The notes beneath the pieces were generated by a model that worked only from the letters and a program-made list of their open reading frames with translations, had not been told where the DNA came from and made no database searches. The translations under genes were made by a program, and so were the position numbers. This document shows, one piece after another, positions 31,584 through 43,543 of a DNA stretch of 64,000 nucleotides. Location: positions 47,231,724 through 47,295,723 of the forward strand of contig NC_083877.1 of assembly GCF_032452875.1 (NCBI RefSeq), read 5' to 3'. Each line of letters starts with the position of its first letter. The stretch's first letter is position 1. The stretch comes from Bos javanicus. Its lineage: Eukaryota > Chordata > Mammalia > Artiodactyla > Bovidae.

Positions 31584-33993
31584 CATTAGAGGAAGGAAGC
31601 ATAAAATGCCGGGGCTAAAAGGCACATAAAGTCTCACTACATCCTTTAGAGAAGAGCCAGAGAGTAAGCGGGTGAGGATTCTGATTGGAGGGGGAAAAAA
31701 GACAAATGTATTGAAGGCAACAAATTGGGGAAGGACGGTGACAAATTAAGTGATTTTTATCACCTTATAATGGCAGGGTGAGTCAGATAATGAGCAAAGA
31801 TTGAAACCCGAGCAGAATCCTATGGGGCCTTTCCAGGTATAGAAGTCCCTCCTTGTGCCCCATTTCCTGTCTGTGAAAAAAAAAGGTTTAGTCTCCTAGG
31901 CTTCCCAGAGTTTCAAAGAGCACTCAGACTCAAGCAGTTAATGATTAGAACAGTAGAGTCACAGAACTCCTAGTTCCTCCCAAAGGGATATAGATAACAA
32001 TCTGACGCATATCTTTGATTGTTCCACAGAAACTAAGACCGCAACACAGGTGGAGGATGGTGAGGACATGCTGACCACAAGCCTATAAACCCTGGACCAG
32101 GTGGAAGCAGAAGGCTGATGACTGAGATTCCTGAAACATCACCCCTGCCCTCACCCCTATTGTTGCCTTTTAAAACTCTTACCTGAAAGCCACTGGGAAG
32201 TTCAGGTCTTCTGGGTACAAGCTGCCCGTTCTCCTCGCCTGGTGCCCTGCAATGAACATGGTACTATACCACAACACGGTGTCACTAAATTGACCTTGCT
32301 GTGGTTTCAGGCAAATTCTGTCTGCTGTACAGAATTATCCTTCAGGACCTTACTGCTTGGGGGAGAAGAAGGTGGCTCTGCCCAGGGGTACCCCAAGGCC
32401 TGATGCCATCTACGAGGCACTCCCAACTGGAGCTCCAAAAGCTGGTTTGTAACTCGATCTGCATATATGTATGATCTGGTAAGATTTCTTAGCCAGGCTG
32501 CAACGGCTGTCCGACCAGGCTTAAGAAGAGAAAAAATGGCAGCTTGGGGAAATGAAATGGAAACAGAGCCTCCAAATCATGAGACCAAAGAGCTTTAGTC
32601 CTACCTCTTTTTTTACATGAGAATCCTAAGATACTCCTAAAAGGTAGTTGTTCAAGGTCAATGTCTATATCTGTAGGTAGGAACCCCAATGAACTGAGGA
32701 AGATCCCTGATTCCAGGATACATAAGCCACCCTCACCAGGGAAATGGGGCAGGGCTGCTCACGTAAGGTCAAATACTAAATAAGCCTCTCTCACAACTGC
32801 CTGAGAATCACCTCTTTAAACTGTAATCATCGAGGAAAATAAAGCTCAGTTTCCTGGGAGGAATAGGACTTAACTTCAGTTGTCACCAGCCTCCAAAGTG
32901 CAAGCCCTACCTTCAGTGGTAAAGACTTGACAAACGGAACAATTCTATCTTGAAGGCTTGAATACAATGCATCGTACCCACCTAGCTACAGAAAAGACTG
33001 AGAATTCTTTCCACCTTTGTAATCTCTAGCTTTGCAGTCCTCGCAACAGGCTGCCTGTGATATGTATCACATTCTGGTTTAATGTTTATTCAATAACAAA
33101 ATGGTTTTCTTTCTCTTCTCTTTGTGGGGAGGTGTTCTGGGCTGGGAGGAGATTTTGTCTTTACTTGTATTTCCCTAACACTCCTCATAGAAATGCCCCA
33201 ATCTGCACCCAGATCCGACCTCCTAGAAGTTATTTAAGTTATTTTTTATTTTAGTTATCTTACACTAAAATGGGGTACTATTTTGGCTTTATGATGTGGT
33301 TGGCCATATGGGCAGGGGACAGTCATCTCCATAACCCACTCAGAGATCCTAAAAGAAAAAGCAGATTGTAGCTTGGGGACAGTCTTTTCCATTAGCCCCT
33401 CATACCCCAAGGTCCAGAGAAACGATCCCAGCAGATGCCAGAGCCCCTGAGCTGTGGCTGACTCCTCCCTTAAACCGTGCCCTCTGCCAGGAAAGACGGA
33501 CAGCTGCCCCTTCCTCTGGGTAAACCCCCTACCATGGCAGGAATTCTGTCTTACCCCACTCTTGCTGTTGCCCGGCACAGAGAAGGTATGAATGAATGGA
33601 AACCTTTAACTCTCCTCTTTTCCCTCAAGTCAATACTATCTCCACACTCAGTTTGATTCAGTTGGAAACATTTGTTCCACAAGGAAATGTTTCTCAAACA
33701 GAGAGGTCTGTTTGAACTGATGGAATGAAAACATCCTTTCAAGAGACGAATGCTCATCAAACATTTCTGCTATTGCACAGCCAGCAGAAACACAGGTGAA
33801 AAACATCCCCCTCTTAACCCTGCTGCTTGTTATGATGTTTCCACAATGGAAATCTGTCTCTCTGCAAGGTCCTCAGCCAGTTTTGGCACCTCTCCTGTTC
33901 TTTCCTCCCTGCGACCTGTCCATCTCTGTCTACCCCAGACAGGAACACTGTCAAAGACATCCTTGAGAGGAAATGTCCTGAAATTGATTCATC
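31584..33993. other. Longest repeat-poor block of the window
   Basis: About 2.4 kb in which I recognise no young repeat, exon or RNA gene. Frames present here are short and on both strands. Confidence 0.35.
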
Positions 33994-34266
33994 GGAGAAG
34001 GCAATGGCACCCTACTCTAGTACTCTTGCCTAGAAAACCCAAGGATGGAGGAGCCTGGTAGGCTGCAGTCCATGGGGTCACTAAGAGTCAGACACGACTG
34101 AGCAACTTCACTTTCACTTTTCACTTTCATGCATTGGAGAAGGAAATGGCAACCCACTCCAGTGTTCTTGCCTGGGGAATCCCAGGGACGGGGGAGCCTG
34201 GTGGGCTGCTGTCTCTGGGGTCGCACAGAGTTGGACACGACTGAAGCGACTTAGCAGCAGCAGCAG
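33994..34266 (+). mobile_element. Bov-A2 SINE
   Basis: Both Bov-A units, the CACTTTCACTTTTCACTTTC linker and an AGC tail (to 34266). No clear target duplication. Confidence 0.94.
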
Positions 34267-34508
34267 TCACCATCAGAGCATGCTTTTTGCAAAGACCGGT
34301 CTGAGGTGAGTTGGACGGACCTATCCATCCAGACTGTGGGCTACTGTTAAATATTACTGAGCACTAATGGAAATCTAGCTCTATGAACCCCCCATTAACT
34401 TGGCCTGGGTTACCAGAACAAGAACCCAACCCAATGGGAAGGCTTCGGGAAATGATCCACCAGACTGAACATCCAAACAGTTCCTACTGCTTGAGAACTA
34501 TACGGCAG

Positions 34509-34656
34509 GGACTTCCCTAGTGGTCCAGGGACTAAGACTCCACATTCCCAATGCAGGCGACGCGGGTTGCATCTTTGGTCAGGGAACTGAGATCCCCATG
34601 CCGTGCATCACGGCCAAAAGAAAACGAAATAAATTGACTGTCTATATTTAAAAAGG
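34509..34656 (+). mobile_element. CHR SINE
   Basis: GGGACTTCCCTAGTGGTCC head and AAAACGAAATAAATTG tail region. Duplications GAGAACTATACGGCAG (34493-34508) and GAGAACTACACAGCAG (34657-34672), 14 of 16 matching. Confidence 0.9.
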
Positions 34657-34670
34657 GAGAACTACACAGC

Positions 34671-34854
34671 AGCGGTTCTCAAACCTTGCTGTGCAGTCCA
34701 ACACTCTGCAGAACTTGTTCCAACACAGGCTCCTGGACCCCTGCCCCAGAGTTATGAATCAGTAGGGGAGGGAAGGGCCTGAGGGCTCTGCCTCTCTATC
34801 AGTTCCCAGGTGATAACTGTGCTGCTGGTCCCAGAAGTACACTTGGAACAGCTG
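34671..34854 (+). mobile_element. MER5A hAT element
   Basis: Starts AGCGGTTCTCAAACCTTGC and contains ATGAATCAGTAGGGG and CCCAGGTGATAACTGTG. Eight-base duplications TACACAGC (34663-34670) and AACACAGC (34855-34862), 7 of 8. Confidence 0.78.
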
Positions 34855-35269
34855 AACACAGCACGTCAGTCACCGGTTGAATGACCAAGCTAGAACCTGG
34901 CTTCTTACCAGACTGGCCAAGGTGCACACAGAAGCCTAGTGGTTCTCAAACCCAGTCCCCGCAAAACACTGGTATTCTACCACTGAAACCAAAGCATGGG
35001 ATTTCCCCTCAGCTTTCAAAACAAACTCAACCTCTGGCACTAACAAATTACTTGCTTCTGTCATAATCTAAAAGGATCTAATTTCTCGACACATTATATA
35101 CTTTTGTTAATACTTCATTGATATATATATATAAATAGATAACCAACAAGGACCTACTGTACAGCACAGGGATACACTCAGTATTTTGTAATAACCTATA
35201 AGGGAAAAGAATCTGAAAAAGAATAGACATATATGTGTATATAGAGATATATGTATATAAATGTGGTGG

Positions 35270-35460
35270 GGCTTCCTGGGTGGCTCAGTAGTAAAGAATC
35301 TGCCTGCCAATGCAGGAGACATGGGTTTGATCCTTGGGTCAGGAAGATCCCCTGGAGAAGGAAATGGCAACCTACTCTAGTTTTCTTGCCTGGACAGAGG
35401 AGCCTGGAGACTAGTCGACAGGATCACAAAGAGTCAGGCATGACTGAGTGACTGAACAAC
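35270..35460 (+). mobile_element. Bov-tA SINE nested in L1
   Basis: Full head (GGGGCTTCCTGGGTGGCTC). The Bov-A body lacks about 20 bases after CTTGCCTGG. Ends in a CAACAACAA tail. Confidence 0.92.
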
Positions 35461-35464
35461 AACA

Positions 35465-35571
35465 ATGTATATGTGTGTATGTGTGTGTGTGTGTGTGTGG
35501 TATGTATGTATGGTGTTGACTAAACAACAATTTATATGTGTGTGTGTGTATATATATGTGTGTGTGTGTGA
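35465..35571 (+). repeat. TG-rich microsatellite with duplicated unit
   Basis: Two TG/TATG runs separated by a repeat of the SINE tail: GACTGAACAACAACAATG near 35449 and GACTAAACAACAATTTAT near 35518, each followed by TATGTGTGTG. This suggests tandem duplication of a unit of about 69 bases. Confidence 0.8.
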
Positions 35572-35635
35572 ATCACTTTGCTGTACATTTGAAACTAACA
35601 CAACATGGTAAGTCAACTATACCTCAGTGGAAAAA

Positions 35636-36050
35636 AATAACTTCATTGAGTTCAACCAATATGACACATGACTGATAAGAATTTGTAATGGCCGGGCTGA
35701 CACAGCCAGCACCACAAGGAAAGACAGCAAAATTCAGTGCACTTGGCCTCTAGCTCAGGTCCAGCTTCGCTAAAGCGTTTGTCTCCTCTGACTGTGTCAT
35801 CAGGATGTTTTAACTACTTAACACACCCCCAAGACTGCTGGACAAAAGAAAGGTTTGGTTGTCCTCAAAATTCAATCTAGTGAACAAAATGAAACAGGCA
35901 CACACATTACACTTTTTTAAACCAAGGCAAAGTGTAATCTATTTGCTAAGCCATCCCAGGCTTCAGATTTTCCACACGAGCAATGAAGCATCACAGAAAT
36001 GGCCATATCCTCCCCATGCCTGGTCAGCAGGGCCCTTTAGGATTCCCCTC
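35636..36050. other. Unique sequence
   Basis: No repeat or exon recognised. Confidence 0.4.
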
Positions 36051-36062
36051 CTCAAGCCAAAG

Positions 36063-36280
36063 GGGTTTCCCAGGTGGCTCAGTGGCGAAGAACCTGCCTG
36101 CCAATTCAGGAGATGCCGGAGACTCAGGTTCGATTCCTGGGTCAGGAAGATCCCCTAGAGAAGGAAATGGCAACACACTCCTGTATTCTTGCCTGGAAAA
36201 TTTCACGGACAGAGGATCCTGGCGGGCTGCAGTCCACAGGGTCACAAAGAGTCAGACATGACTGAGCACGCACACATGCA
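36063..36280 (+). mobile_element. Bov-tA SINE
   Basis: Head GGTTTCCCAGGTGGCTCAG, full body. Duplications CTCAAGCCAAA (36051-36061) and CTCAAGCTAAA (36281-36291), one mismatch. Confidence 0.93.
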
Positions 36281-36293
36281 CTCAAGCTAAAAG

Positions 36294-36739
36294 AACCACC
36301 AAAAAATTTCAGTCTTCCCACAATTTAATTTTAAAAATGTAATATGCGTCTGTCCTTGGCAAGAGCATCTAAACCCATACTGCAACTACGAACATAAACA
36401 TTCTGCCCACGTCCAGCGCAGAGCCTATCCCTGTCCTGTGTGGCACAGGACACTCAATTTGATGCCTCAAGCCAAGAAAAACAGCCTAGTGTCACACCCC
36501 CAACCACTGGACACTTACCAGCTTGGGATTTTTCCTTCCTGACCTTTATCCCTTGAATGCATAAGGTGGACTAGCAAATGAAACCAGCAGATTTAAATAT
36601 TCTATTTCATTAAAAAAAAAAAAAACACTATGTTAGCTTTAAAGGGGGGGCTGGGCCAGAACATCTGGATCCAATCACTATAAAATTTCACATTCTTAGC
36701 ATCTTCCCTCCCATAGAGAAGGCCGCAGAGCACAGGGAC
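36294..36739. other. Unique sequence
   Basis: One 14-base A run near 36611. No exon or repeat recognised. Confidence 0.4.
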
Positions 36740-36860
36740 AGAGCACAGATGGAATCCCTGGACCCTGACCCAAGCTTTGCCACTAACCCAACACATAACC
36801 TTGGATAGAGTCCATGACCTCCCTAGGGCTCAGTTTCCTAAAGAGTCTCCGTGGCCACAC
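36740..36860 (-). mobile_element. MIR SINE fragment, antisense
   Basis: CTTTGCCACTAACCC, CATAACCTTGGATAGAG and CTAGGGCTCAGTTTCC follow the antisense MIR core. Confidence 0.6.
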
Positions 36861-38263
36861 CACCAGTGGTAACTGGTAATAGAATTCAAATGCTGATGAA
36901 TTTGTAATGACCTTCATTTTTCTGCTTAATTTTATCTGCAAAGATTTCAATTCTCCTGGGAAGAGACAGAGCCATTGTTCCTTTCTCTCTGGGGCCATCA
37001 CTTCCATTGCCCCTCCTCCCCATCCTCCCCTCTCCCTGGCGGTCTCAGCACTTCCCCAATTTAACTTCTCCAAGAGGGGGCTGCGATGAGAAAGAGGGCC
37101 CCTGGGAGAGCTTCCCAAATTGGCACTGAGCTCTCTTCGACTAATGTCTAGCACAGCAGGCCTTTGGTTCATCAAATAAGCTTCTAATTGTCGTTTTGGA
37201 AATGTGTGTGGACGTTTATTTCAAGCCATTTGGCAAGAGCCTCACAGGGTATGTTCTCTGACATTGTGCTTGGAGAAGAAGGATTAAAAAGTCTGGAGGA
37301 GCATTAGAAAAATTGCACTCCATCTGACCCTGACCTTGGATGGAGATAAAACAACTTTTTCAGGGATCCACCACCAGGACGATACAAACTTCTGCAGGTC
37401 TCCAAGAACTCAAAGGTGCTGACTTTGACATTTGGACCTAAGTTTCTTCCCAGGAACAGTGAGAAGGGGTCTTGACAGGGTTAATGATGCCAGAATCTCA
37501 GCTTCTCTATACACCGGGGCCAAATCAAATCTTGAAGACAGTTTTGGGTGAAATAGAAAAGGATAGTTTTATCACTTTGCCAGGCAAAGGCGGACACAGT
37601 GGACTCCTGCCTCAAAAAAAAACTTTGTGTCCCCATTTGGAGACAATAGAGAGGAGTTTTATAGTAATGGTTCAAAGAGGGTGTGATCAGATTGTGGACA
37701 TTCTTCTGATGGGCTGATGGTGAGGTAAGTAGGAGTCAGCATCACCAACCTTGAGGTTCCAACTGATCTAGGGTCTACATGCTTGTGGACAGTACACCAT
37801 CATTAATCTTAACTTCTCCCACTTGGAGGGGGTTTCAGTATCTGCAAAACAATTCATAGATACTGTTGTGTGTATCCTTTGATAGGGAACCAGGGCCTTG
37901 ACCCAAGATTGCACTATTGTTTCTCTTGACTGTTTGTTTCTCCCTTGTCTTACATCCCCTCCCTTCCCTAATTATCAACTTCTTGAATCTACCCATTGGA
38001 ACTCTGGGAAGGTCATGGAGGCTGAATGAAGGCTATTTCCTATAAGCAAAGAAATGGAAGACACAGAAAGGCTTTGTGCCCAGGAGCCCCACAGGGCCGA
38101 CTCTGTATCATGAATGGACGCCAAGGACTACGGCACACTTGAGTGTTCCCAGCAGTCCTCTCCTGTCCCCAGGTGGCATTCTTCCCAGGTGCAACACTAA
38201 CAGGCTGAGGGCCCTGACATCAGGCTAGAGACACACCTTCAGAGTCCGTAAGTACTGGAGCTT
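36861..38263. other. Unique intron-like sequence
   Basis: A C/T-rich stretch lies at 36960-37060. No exon or repeat recognised; the 130-codon minus-strand frame at 36783-37175 has no family signature. Confidence 0.35.
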
Positions 38264-38274
38264 CAGCTTGTGTG

Positions 38275-38437
38275 TTCAGTTCAGTTCAATTCAGTCACTC
38301 AGTCATGTCCGACTCTTTGCAACCCCATGAACCGCAGCATGCCAGGCCTCCCTGTCCATCACCAACTCCCAGAGTCCACCCAAACCCATGTCCATTGAGT
38401 CGGTGATGCCCTCCAACCATCTCATCCCCTGTCACAC
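38275..38437 (-). mobile_element. BovB 3' terminus, antisense
   Basis: Severely 5'-truncated BovB. Terminal TTCAGTTCAGTTCAATTCAG at the left, then GGCCTCCCTGTCCATCACC. Flanks CAGCTTGTGTG (38264-38274) and CAGCTTGAGTG (38438-38448) match at 10 of 11 bases. Confidence 0.93.
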
Positions 38438-38448
38438 AGCTTGAGTGA

Positions 38449-38540
38449 GGATCACTCAACTTGGAATCAGAAACCTGAGTTCAAATCCCTGGCCTAACAT
38501 ATCTTCTGATTCCTCAGAAGAGATAATCAGACGTGTTACC
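38449..38540 (-). mobile_element. MIR fragment, antisense
   Basis: TTGGAATCAGAAACCTGAGT and TCAAATCCCTGGC match the antisense 3' part of MIR. Confidence 0.55.
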
Positions 38541-38599
38541 ACCACCTCTCTGGTGTAAAATGTTGACAGGTGTCCCTGCCCTCTAGGCAAACCCTGCCC

Positions 38600-38725
38600 C
38601 AAATTGATTCTGGATATACATTCAAGTTGGGATCTTATTAAAATGCTGATTCTGAGTCAGCAGGTCTGGATGGAACTCAAGAGTTTCAACGAGTTCCCTG
38701 CTGATGCTGATGTTGCTGATCCTCG
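38600..38725 (+). mobile_element. MER5/MER58-like hAT remnant
   Basis: GGATCTTATTAAAATGCTGA, TTCTGAGTCAGCAGGTCTGG and CCTGCTGATGCTGATGTTGC are typical of this hAT-Charlie group. Confidence 0.6.
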
Positions 38726-38768
38726 AGCAAATTCAGGTGGCAAGGACAAAGGGATTTATGACCTCATC

Positions 38769-38930
38769 CAGGGTTTCTCAAATATCCCCTGTAAGAATCA
38801 CACGGGGTAACTGTTACATACACAGATTCTAGGGCCCAAATCCAGACCAGGGCAGGCCTGATGAGCTGTCAGCTTAGCAAGTATTCAAGGGAGTCTTATT
38901 ATCAGAGAAGTTTGGGAACTCTAGTCTAGA
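38769..38930 (+). mobile_element. MER5-like hAT remnant
   Basis: CAGGGTTTCTCAAATATCCC at the left and GAGAAGTTTGGGAACTCTAG at the right resemble diverged inverted termini. Confidence 0.5.
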
Positions 38931-38949
38931 TCATCTGCATCTCTCATTT

Positions 38950-39230
38950 TACTTTATTTTTGGCTGTGCTGTGTCTTCATCGCTATGTGAGGGCTTTCTC
39001 TAGTTACAGCCGGGGGTGGGGGGGGCCTCCTCTCCAGTTGCAGTGCTTGGGCTTCTCACTGCGGTGGCTTCTCCTGTTGTGGTTTGCAGGCTCTGGGGCG
39101 CACGGGCTCGGTAGTTGTGGCTCACAGGCTTAGTTGCTCTGCGGCATGTCGAATCTTACTAGAGTGTGGATTGAACCGATGCCCACTGCATAGCAGGTGG
39201 ATTCTTAACCACTAGACTACCAGGGAAGTC
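38950..39230 (-). mobile_element. CHR SINE, full-length long subtype, antisense
   Basis: Runs from TTTATTTTTGGCTGTGCTG to the head ACTACCAGGGAAGTC. Perfect 15-bp duplications CTGCATCTCTCATTT at 38935-38949 and 39231-39245. An internal G run (about 39012-39026) is locally expanded. Confidence 0.95.
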
Positions 39231-39245
39231 CTGCATCTCTCATTT

Positions 39246-39729
39246 AAAACTCCCAGGCAGCCAGGGGCAGTCCTTACTTCCTTTACATTGTTCTCTTCAG
39301 TGAGAAAAGAACTTAAAAATCTAGTAACCTAGCTCCTGCTTCCGGGGATTAGGGTGAGAGCACATTTAGAGATGTGCTCCCCCCAAACTTTTCCAAGTCT
39401 TGGCACACCTGGAAAATTATCCTCTTTGTCCAGCCTGAGCTCTGCAGGCCCTGAGAGCCAGAGGAAGGAAGCGGGCATCACTATCTCAGTGAGCTTATGA
39501 TCATAACCCAGCTCCCTGGCTAGAAAGAGCTGCTCCCACCTCAATCTCATTAGTCAATGAGCAAAACCAACTAAGACAGCCCTCCAATATATTCCTCCAT
39601 CGTTCTTCAGATGATCCAAAACACAAGAGAAAAAAGCAAACATTCCAAACTACCATTCTGAGGTTGTCCACAAGAGCCAGTGCAGCACAGTGGTGAGAAA
39701 TACAAACATATTTACTCACCCTAACAAAT
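39246..39729. other. Unique sequence
   Basis: No repeat or exon recognised. Confidence 0.4.
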
Positions 39730-39900
39730 TACAGATAATTACCATGTGCCCAGAAGCATGCATAGTATGCTTTACATTTATGATCTCATTGAATCTTTGC
39801 AACAAATCCTTGATTCGTCTCTTTTATTGAGGTCACTGACGCTTACAGAGGTTAGATGACTCCCACAAGGTCACACTCTGAATAGTGGTCACCATATTAC
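39730..39900 (+). mobile_element. MIR SINE
   Basis: ATTACCATGTGCCCAGAAGC, TTTATGATCTCATTGAATC and GGTTAGATGACTCCCACAAG follow the MIR order. Confidence 0.7.
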
Positions 39901-39935
39901 AGGTTCCTACATGTAACCTTTGTGACACTCAACCC

Positions 39936-40400
39936 TGCCAATTACAAATTGGCCCTTGCTGAGGGCATTTGCCATCTGCCTCTATGGAGATCAAACCCTG
40001 TGCCTTGCAGCTGTTGAAGTTCGACATGCCCTGAACGGAATTCAGGGTGGAGAGTGAAGCACTCTGTGCTCCAGGGAAACTGGTGGAACAGGTCTTTAGA
40101 TAGATGTTTTCAGAAACTGACTTCATGAGCCCAATCTTTGCATCTCCTCATATCTAGAAAAGCACTGAAAACCTTCATGATAATATCAGCTGTTTGTGAC
40201 TAGCAGAAAAGTAAAATATGTGCTTGACTCATTGAACTTCCCCTTCACCAAAATCACATATATCAGTCTTCCCCCACGACCTCTTCGGAGCAGTTCCTCA
40301 GAACTATCTGAAGTGCTGTCTACCGGGCTGCAGTCCTCATTTTGACCCAAATAAAACTTAACTTGAAACTCTCATGTAGTGCATCTTTTTTTAGTCGACA
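39936..40400 (+). mobile_element. Endogenous retrovirus LTR (ERV1-like, solo)
   Basis: Begins TG and ends CA, about 465 bases. The 3' part has features of a gammaretrovirus-type LTR: GTGCTGTCTACCGGGCTGC then a polyadenylation signal AATAAA at 40350-40355 and a T-rich U5 ending GTCGACA. The four flanking bases are ACCC on the left and ATCC on the right, a possible 4-bp duplication with one change. No gag, pol or env sequence adjoins it, so it is a solo LTR. Confidence 0.65.
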
Positions 40401-40871
40401 ATCCTCTTCTGATTTGTTTTAATGCCTCCTGCCCACACATACCCTCCCAAACTGTGCTTTCCATGAAAGCAGGGCTCCGGTCTGGGCCATATCCACCATG
40501 CATGCACCTTAGAGACACTCAGAAAACGACCTGCCAAACTGATGAATGGGCTCCTCCATGATAACAGAATGCCTCCACTCTACAAGGCTACAGGTACACC
40601 TAGGTTTAAAACACCCCCAGCTGATAACACATGAATTTACAAGACCTAAGTTGAAAAAAAGATGGTGAAGGGCAGTGGTCTGGGAGTCAGAGGCATGAAG
40701 GAAGGATTCTTCTCCCATTTCAGCCACGCTGACCTCACATCTGGACGAGCCACTTGGCCTCACGGAACTGAACCTTGCTTTCTCCATCAACATGATGGTT
40801 TTATTCATCCCCCAAACCTTTGTGAACTTCCACCATGCACTAAATGTGGCACTGAGATGAAAATGATCCAG
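40401..40871. other. Unique sequence
   Basis: No repeat or exon recognised. Confidence 0.4.
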
Positions 40872-40884
40872 ATGGGTGGGAGGC

Positions 40885-41134
40885 GACTTCCCAGGTGGCT
40901 CAGTGGTAAAGAATCCTCCTGCCAGTGCAGGAGACATGGGTTGAATCCCTGGTCTGGGAAGATCCCACATGCTACAGAGCAACTACTGAAGACCACTTGA
41001 CTAGAGACCGTGCTCCACAACAGAAGCCATCACAGTGAGAAGCCCACACACGCTAGAGAGTAGCTGCACTCACAGCAGCTAGAGAAAAGCCTGCGCAGCA
41101 GTGAAGACCCGGCACAGCCCACACACAAAAAACA
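40885..41134 (+). mobile_element. CHR SINE, long subtype
   Basis: GACTTCCCAGGTGGCTCAG head, which resembles the Bov-tA head, joined to the CHR-type body (ACAGAGCAACTACTGAAG, GTGAGAAGCCCACAC). Duplications ATGGGTGGGAGGC (40872-40884) and ATGGGTGGAAGGC (41135-41147), 12 of 13. Confidence 0.9.
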
Positions 41135-41147
41135 ATGGGTGGAAGGC

Positions 41148-42135
41148 AAATCCCACCCCTCAGTCCTGTGCCGTCCCCACTCCTCCCACCCCACTAAGGA
41201 CCAGCGAAGGTAAAGCACACAGAACACTTTTCAAACAGGTATGGAACAAAGATGACCCCAGGGGAGTCATGTGCGTCACAAACGACATCTTGAATTCAAA
41301 AATTAATTCACAAAAAGAATGGTTAAAGTGACAAGTTCCCCTGGCACATTTTTTGGAGACAGATTCATTTAAGTATTATTATGTACAGTAAATTTCACCC
41401 TTTTTAAGTGTAGAGATCAATCGATTTTGACAAACACATGCAGTTTCTGCAGCAATGTTAAAAATAGGTTATTCACCTCTAACTTTCCAAGAATATGTTA
41501 CATGAAGTAAAGAGGGCACATATGGCTTGATGACACAAAACTAACTCTAGCTTCTCTTTCTAAAAGTAATGGTCCCCATTCTGCCAGAAAGAAGAACCTA
41601 GAAGTGAAAATCTTGTCTTTGGGGGAAAAAACATCAATTTGTAGATGCATCTACAAAGCAAGGAATGGAAACTACCAAGATATACTGGTCAATGCAGTTG
41701 AATTTCCTTTACTAATGGGAGAGTCCCTCCCCTTGACAACACCCCTGCTCATATGAAAGCATTTACCTTTTTTTAAAATATACAAATGGAGCCCAAGAAT
41801 ACAAACCTATTTCTACCATAGGTCATCTTTAGCCACTTGTGCAGTTTAAAACCACAAAGCCTCCTTGAATTCATTCCAAAAATCTCTAATAAGTTTCACA
41901 TGACTATCAATGCTCCAAAGGAATTTACCTGGACAAGGAGCATAACTTTCATTTTAAGACGTATCTTAAAATGAATTGCATGAGCTTATGTACAAAAGGG
42001 AGGGAGGTGATTATTCAACTAGAACTCTAAAAATCTGTTAAAATTACATCCCAGCTGCAGAACAAGGTCCTGGTAACTTCAGACTACAAAAAGAATTACA
42101 AGTCGGAAAATGGCAACAAATGCCACTGTAAACAA
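41148..42135. other. Mostly unique; old L1-like stretch
   Basis: Bases about 41345-41470 (TTATGTACAGTAAATTTCAC and GATTTTGACAAACACATGC) resemble an L1M segment. The rest is unremarkable AT-rich DNA. Confidence 0.4.
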
Positions 42136-42149
42136 TCTAACAGTGTTTT

Positions 42150-42440
42150 GTTAATTTTATTTTTATGTATTTATTGTTGGCTATACTGGGTCTTCGTTGC
42201 TACACGTGGGCTTTCTCTAGTTGTGGTGAGCAGGGACTTCTCTCTGGTTGCAGTGCATGGCCTCCTCGTTGCAGTGGCTTCTCTTATTGCACGTTCGCAG
42301 GCTGTAGAGCACCAGCTCAGCAGTTGTGGCACACAGGCTTAGTTGCTCCATGGAATGTGGGATCCTCCCAGACCAGGGGTTGAACCCACGTCTCCTGCAT
42401 TGGCAGGTGGATTCTTAACCACTGGACCACCAGCAAAGTC
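42150..42440 (-). mobile_element. CHR SINE, full-length long subtype, antisense
   Basis: From TTAATTTTATTTTTATGTA through GGTTGCAGTGCATGGCC to the head CCACTGGACCACCAGC. Perfect 14-bp duplications TCTAACAGTGTTTT at 42136-42149 and 42441-42454. Confidence 0.95.
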
Positions 42441-42454
42441 TCTAACAGTGTTTT

Positions 42455-43526
42455 TAACCTTCCTATTTGGCTGGACTCTGGTAAAAACCACAGGGTTTTC
42501 CAAACCCTGGCTGAGTGGCACTGAAACCTCAGTATCCCTAACAATCTTCTGATTATGAAAACTCCCTATTCTTGGGTCCCACACAGATCTACCAAATTAG
42601 AATACCTGGGGCCTGGGCAACTACAGTATTTAACCTTCATCCTTTAACCTTATTCCTGGGTAATTCTGATCATACTTGACCTAAGGACCACATTCTAAGA
42701 AATACACTAAGAGAGCATGTGTTTTGTTATACAGTCATCAAAATAAAGTCAAGTTGGTGAAATAACTTGAACATTGATCCTGAGTATAAGTTATATAATC
42801 TACAGGCTAACGGCCAAGGCTTAGGAATGTTTTTGTGATTCAGAGAGAATGTCATTGTAATATCAACAGATGAACTACACAGGGATAGTCTTTCATTAAT
42901 ACTGGGTTGCCAGTTCTGTGGTCCCCAGACTTGTATCTCAGAATTTTTGAATACCACATTAGAAAAAAAATCTCTAGGGCTGGAGCCTAGAAATCCAGGT
43001 TTGAAAATTTTCTCTAGGTGTTTCTTCTGTACTGGGCACGCGCCACCACACTTTATTTCCTGTGAATCCATTTTATAATGATGAATACTTAACAGTCACA
43101 AAATTTTTCTTGTCCTCTTACCAGCTCTATTTCTGCCTTGATAATGCATGCAATGCTTATGTGCTACCACAAGGCAACAGTTTAACTCTCACCCGCTCCC
43201 CACTGCGCCGCAAGGTGCGTCTGTACAGCACGGAAAGTTCAAGACAGATTTGTTGTCCATTAGGTAAGAGAGTGTGCACAGCCTGGCAGCCAGAGGCCCT
43301 CCTCATCAGTATGGTGGCAGGGGCATGATCTACGAAGGTGCTTCTAGGCTCAAAGCACCCCAATTCCAGTGAGTGCCTTCTCAGGATGTCTCCAAGGGCC
43401 TCCCAAAGCCGCCAACAGAAAAACGCAAACTTGACAGTGTTGGTGGGTTCCCTCCCCGCCAAAAGCACCTCCACGGCACAGTGCACTCGTTCTCACATAT
43501 TGCAGTGCATCAAAAAACCTCCAGGG
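42455..43526. other. Unique sequence
   Basis: No repeat or exon recognised. Confidence 0.35.
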
Positions 43527-43543
43527 GAAACAATAAAAATACT

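Larger units (their letters stand above)
35131..35635 (+). mobile_element. L1 3' end, ruminant type, interrupted
   Basis: AGATAACCAACAAGGACC, then TTTTGTAATAACCTATAAGG at the left and, beyond a Bov-tA and TG runs, GAATCACTTTGCTGTACA and ACTAACACAACATGGTAAG to the end. Non-coding 3' sequence only. Confidence 0.85.

Noticed and set aside
36783..37175. 130-codon minus-strand frame
   Set aside because: Runs through a MIR fragment and unique DNA; starts and stops arbitrarily and has no motif.
38600..38930. Possible exon-like conserved segment
   Set aside because: Better explained as two diverged MER5-type hAT remnants.
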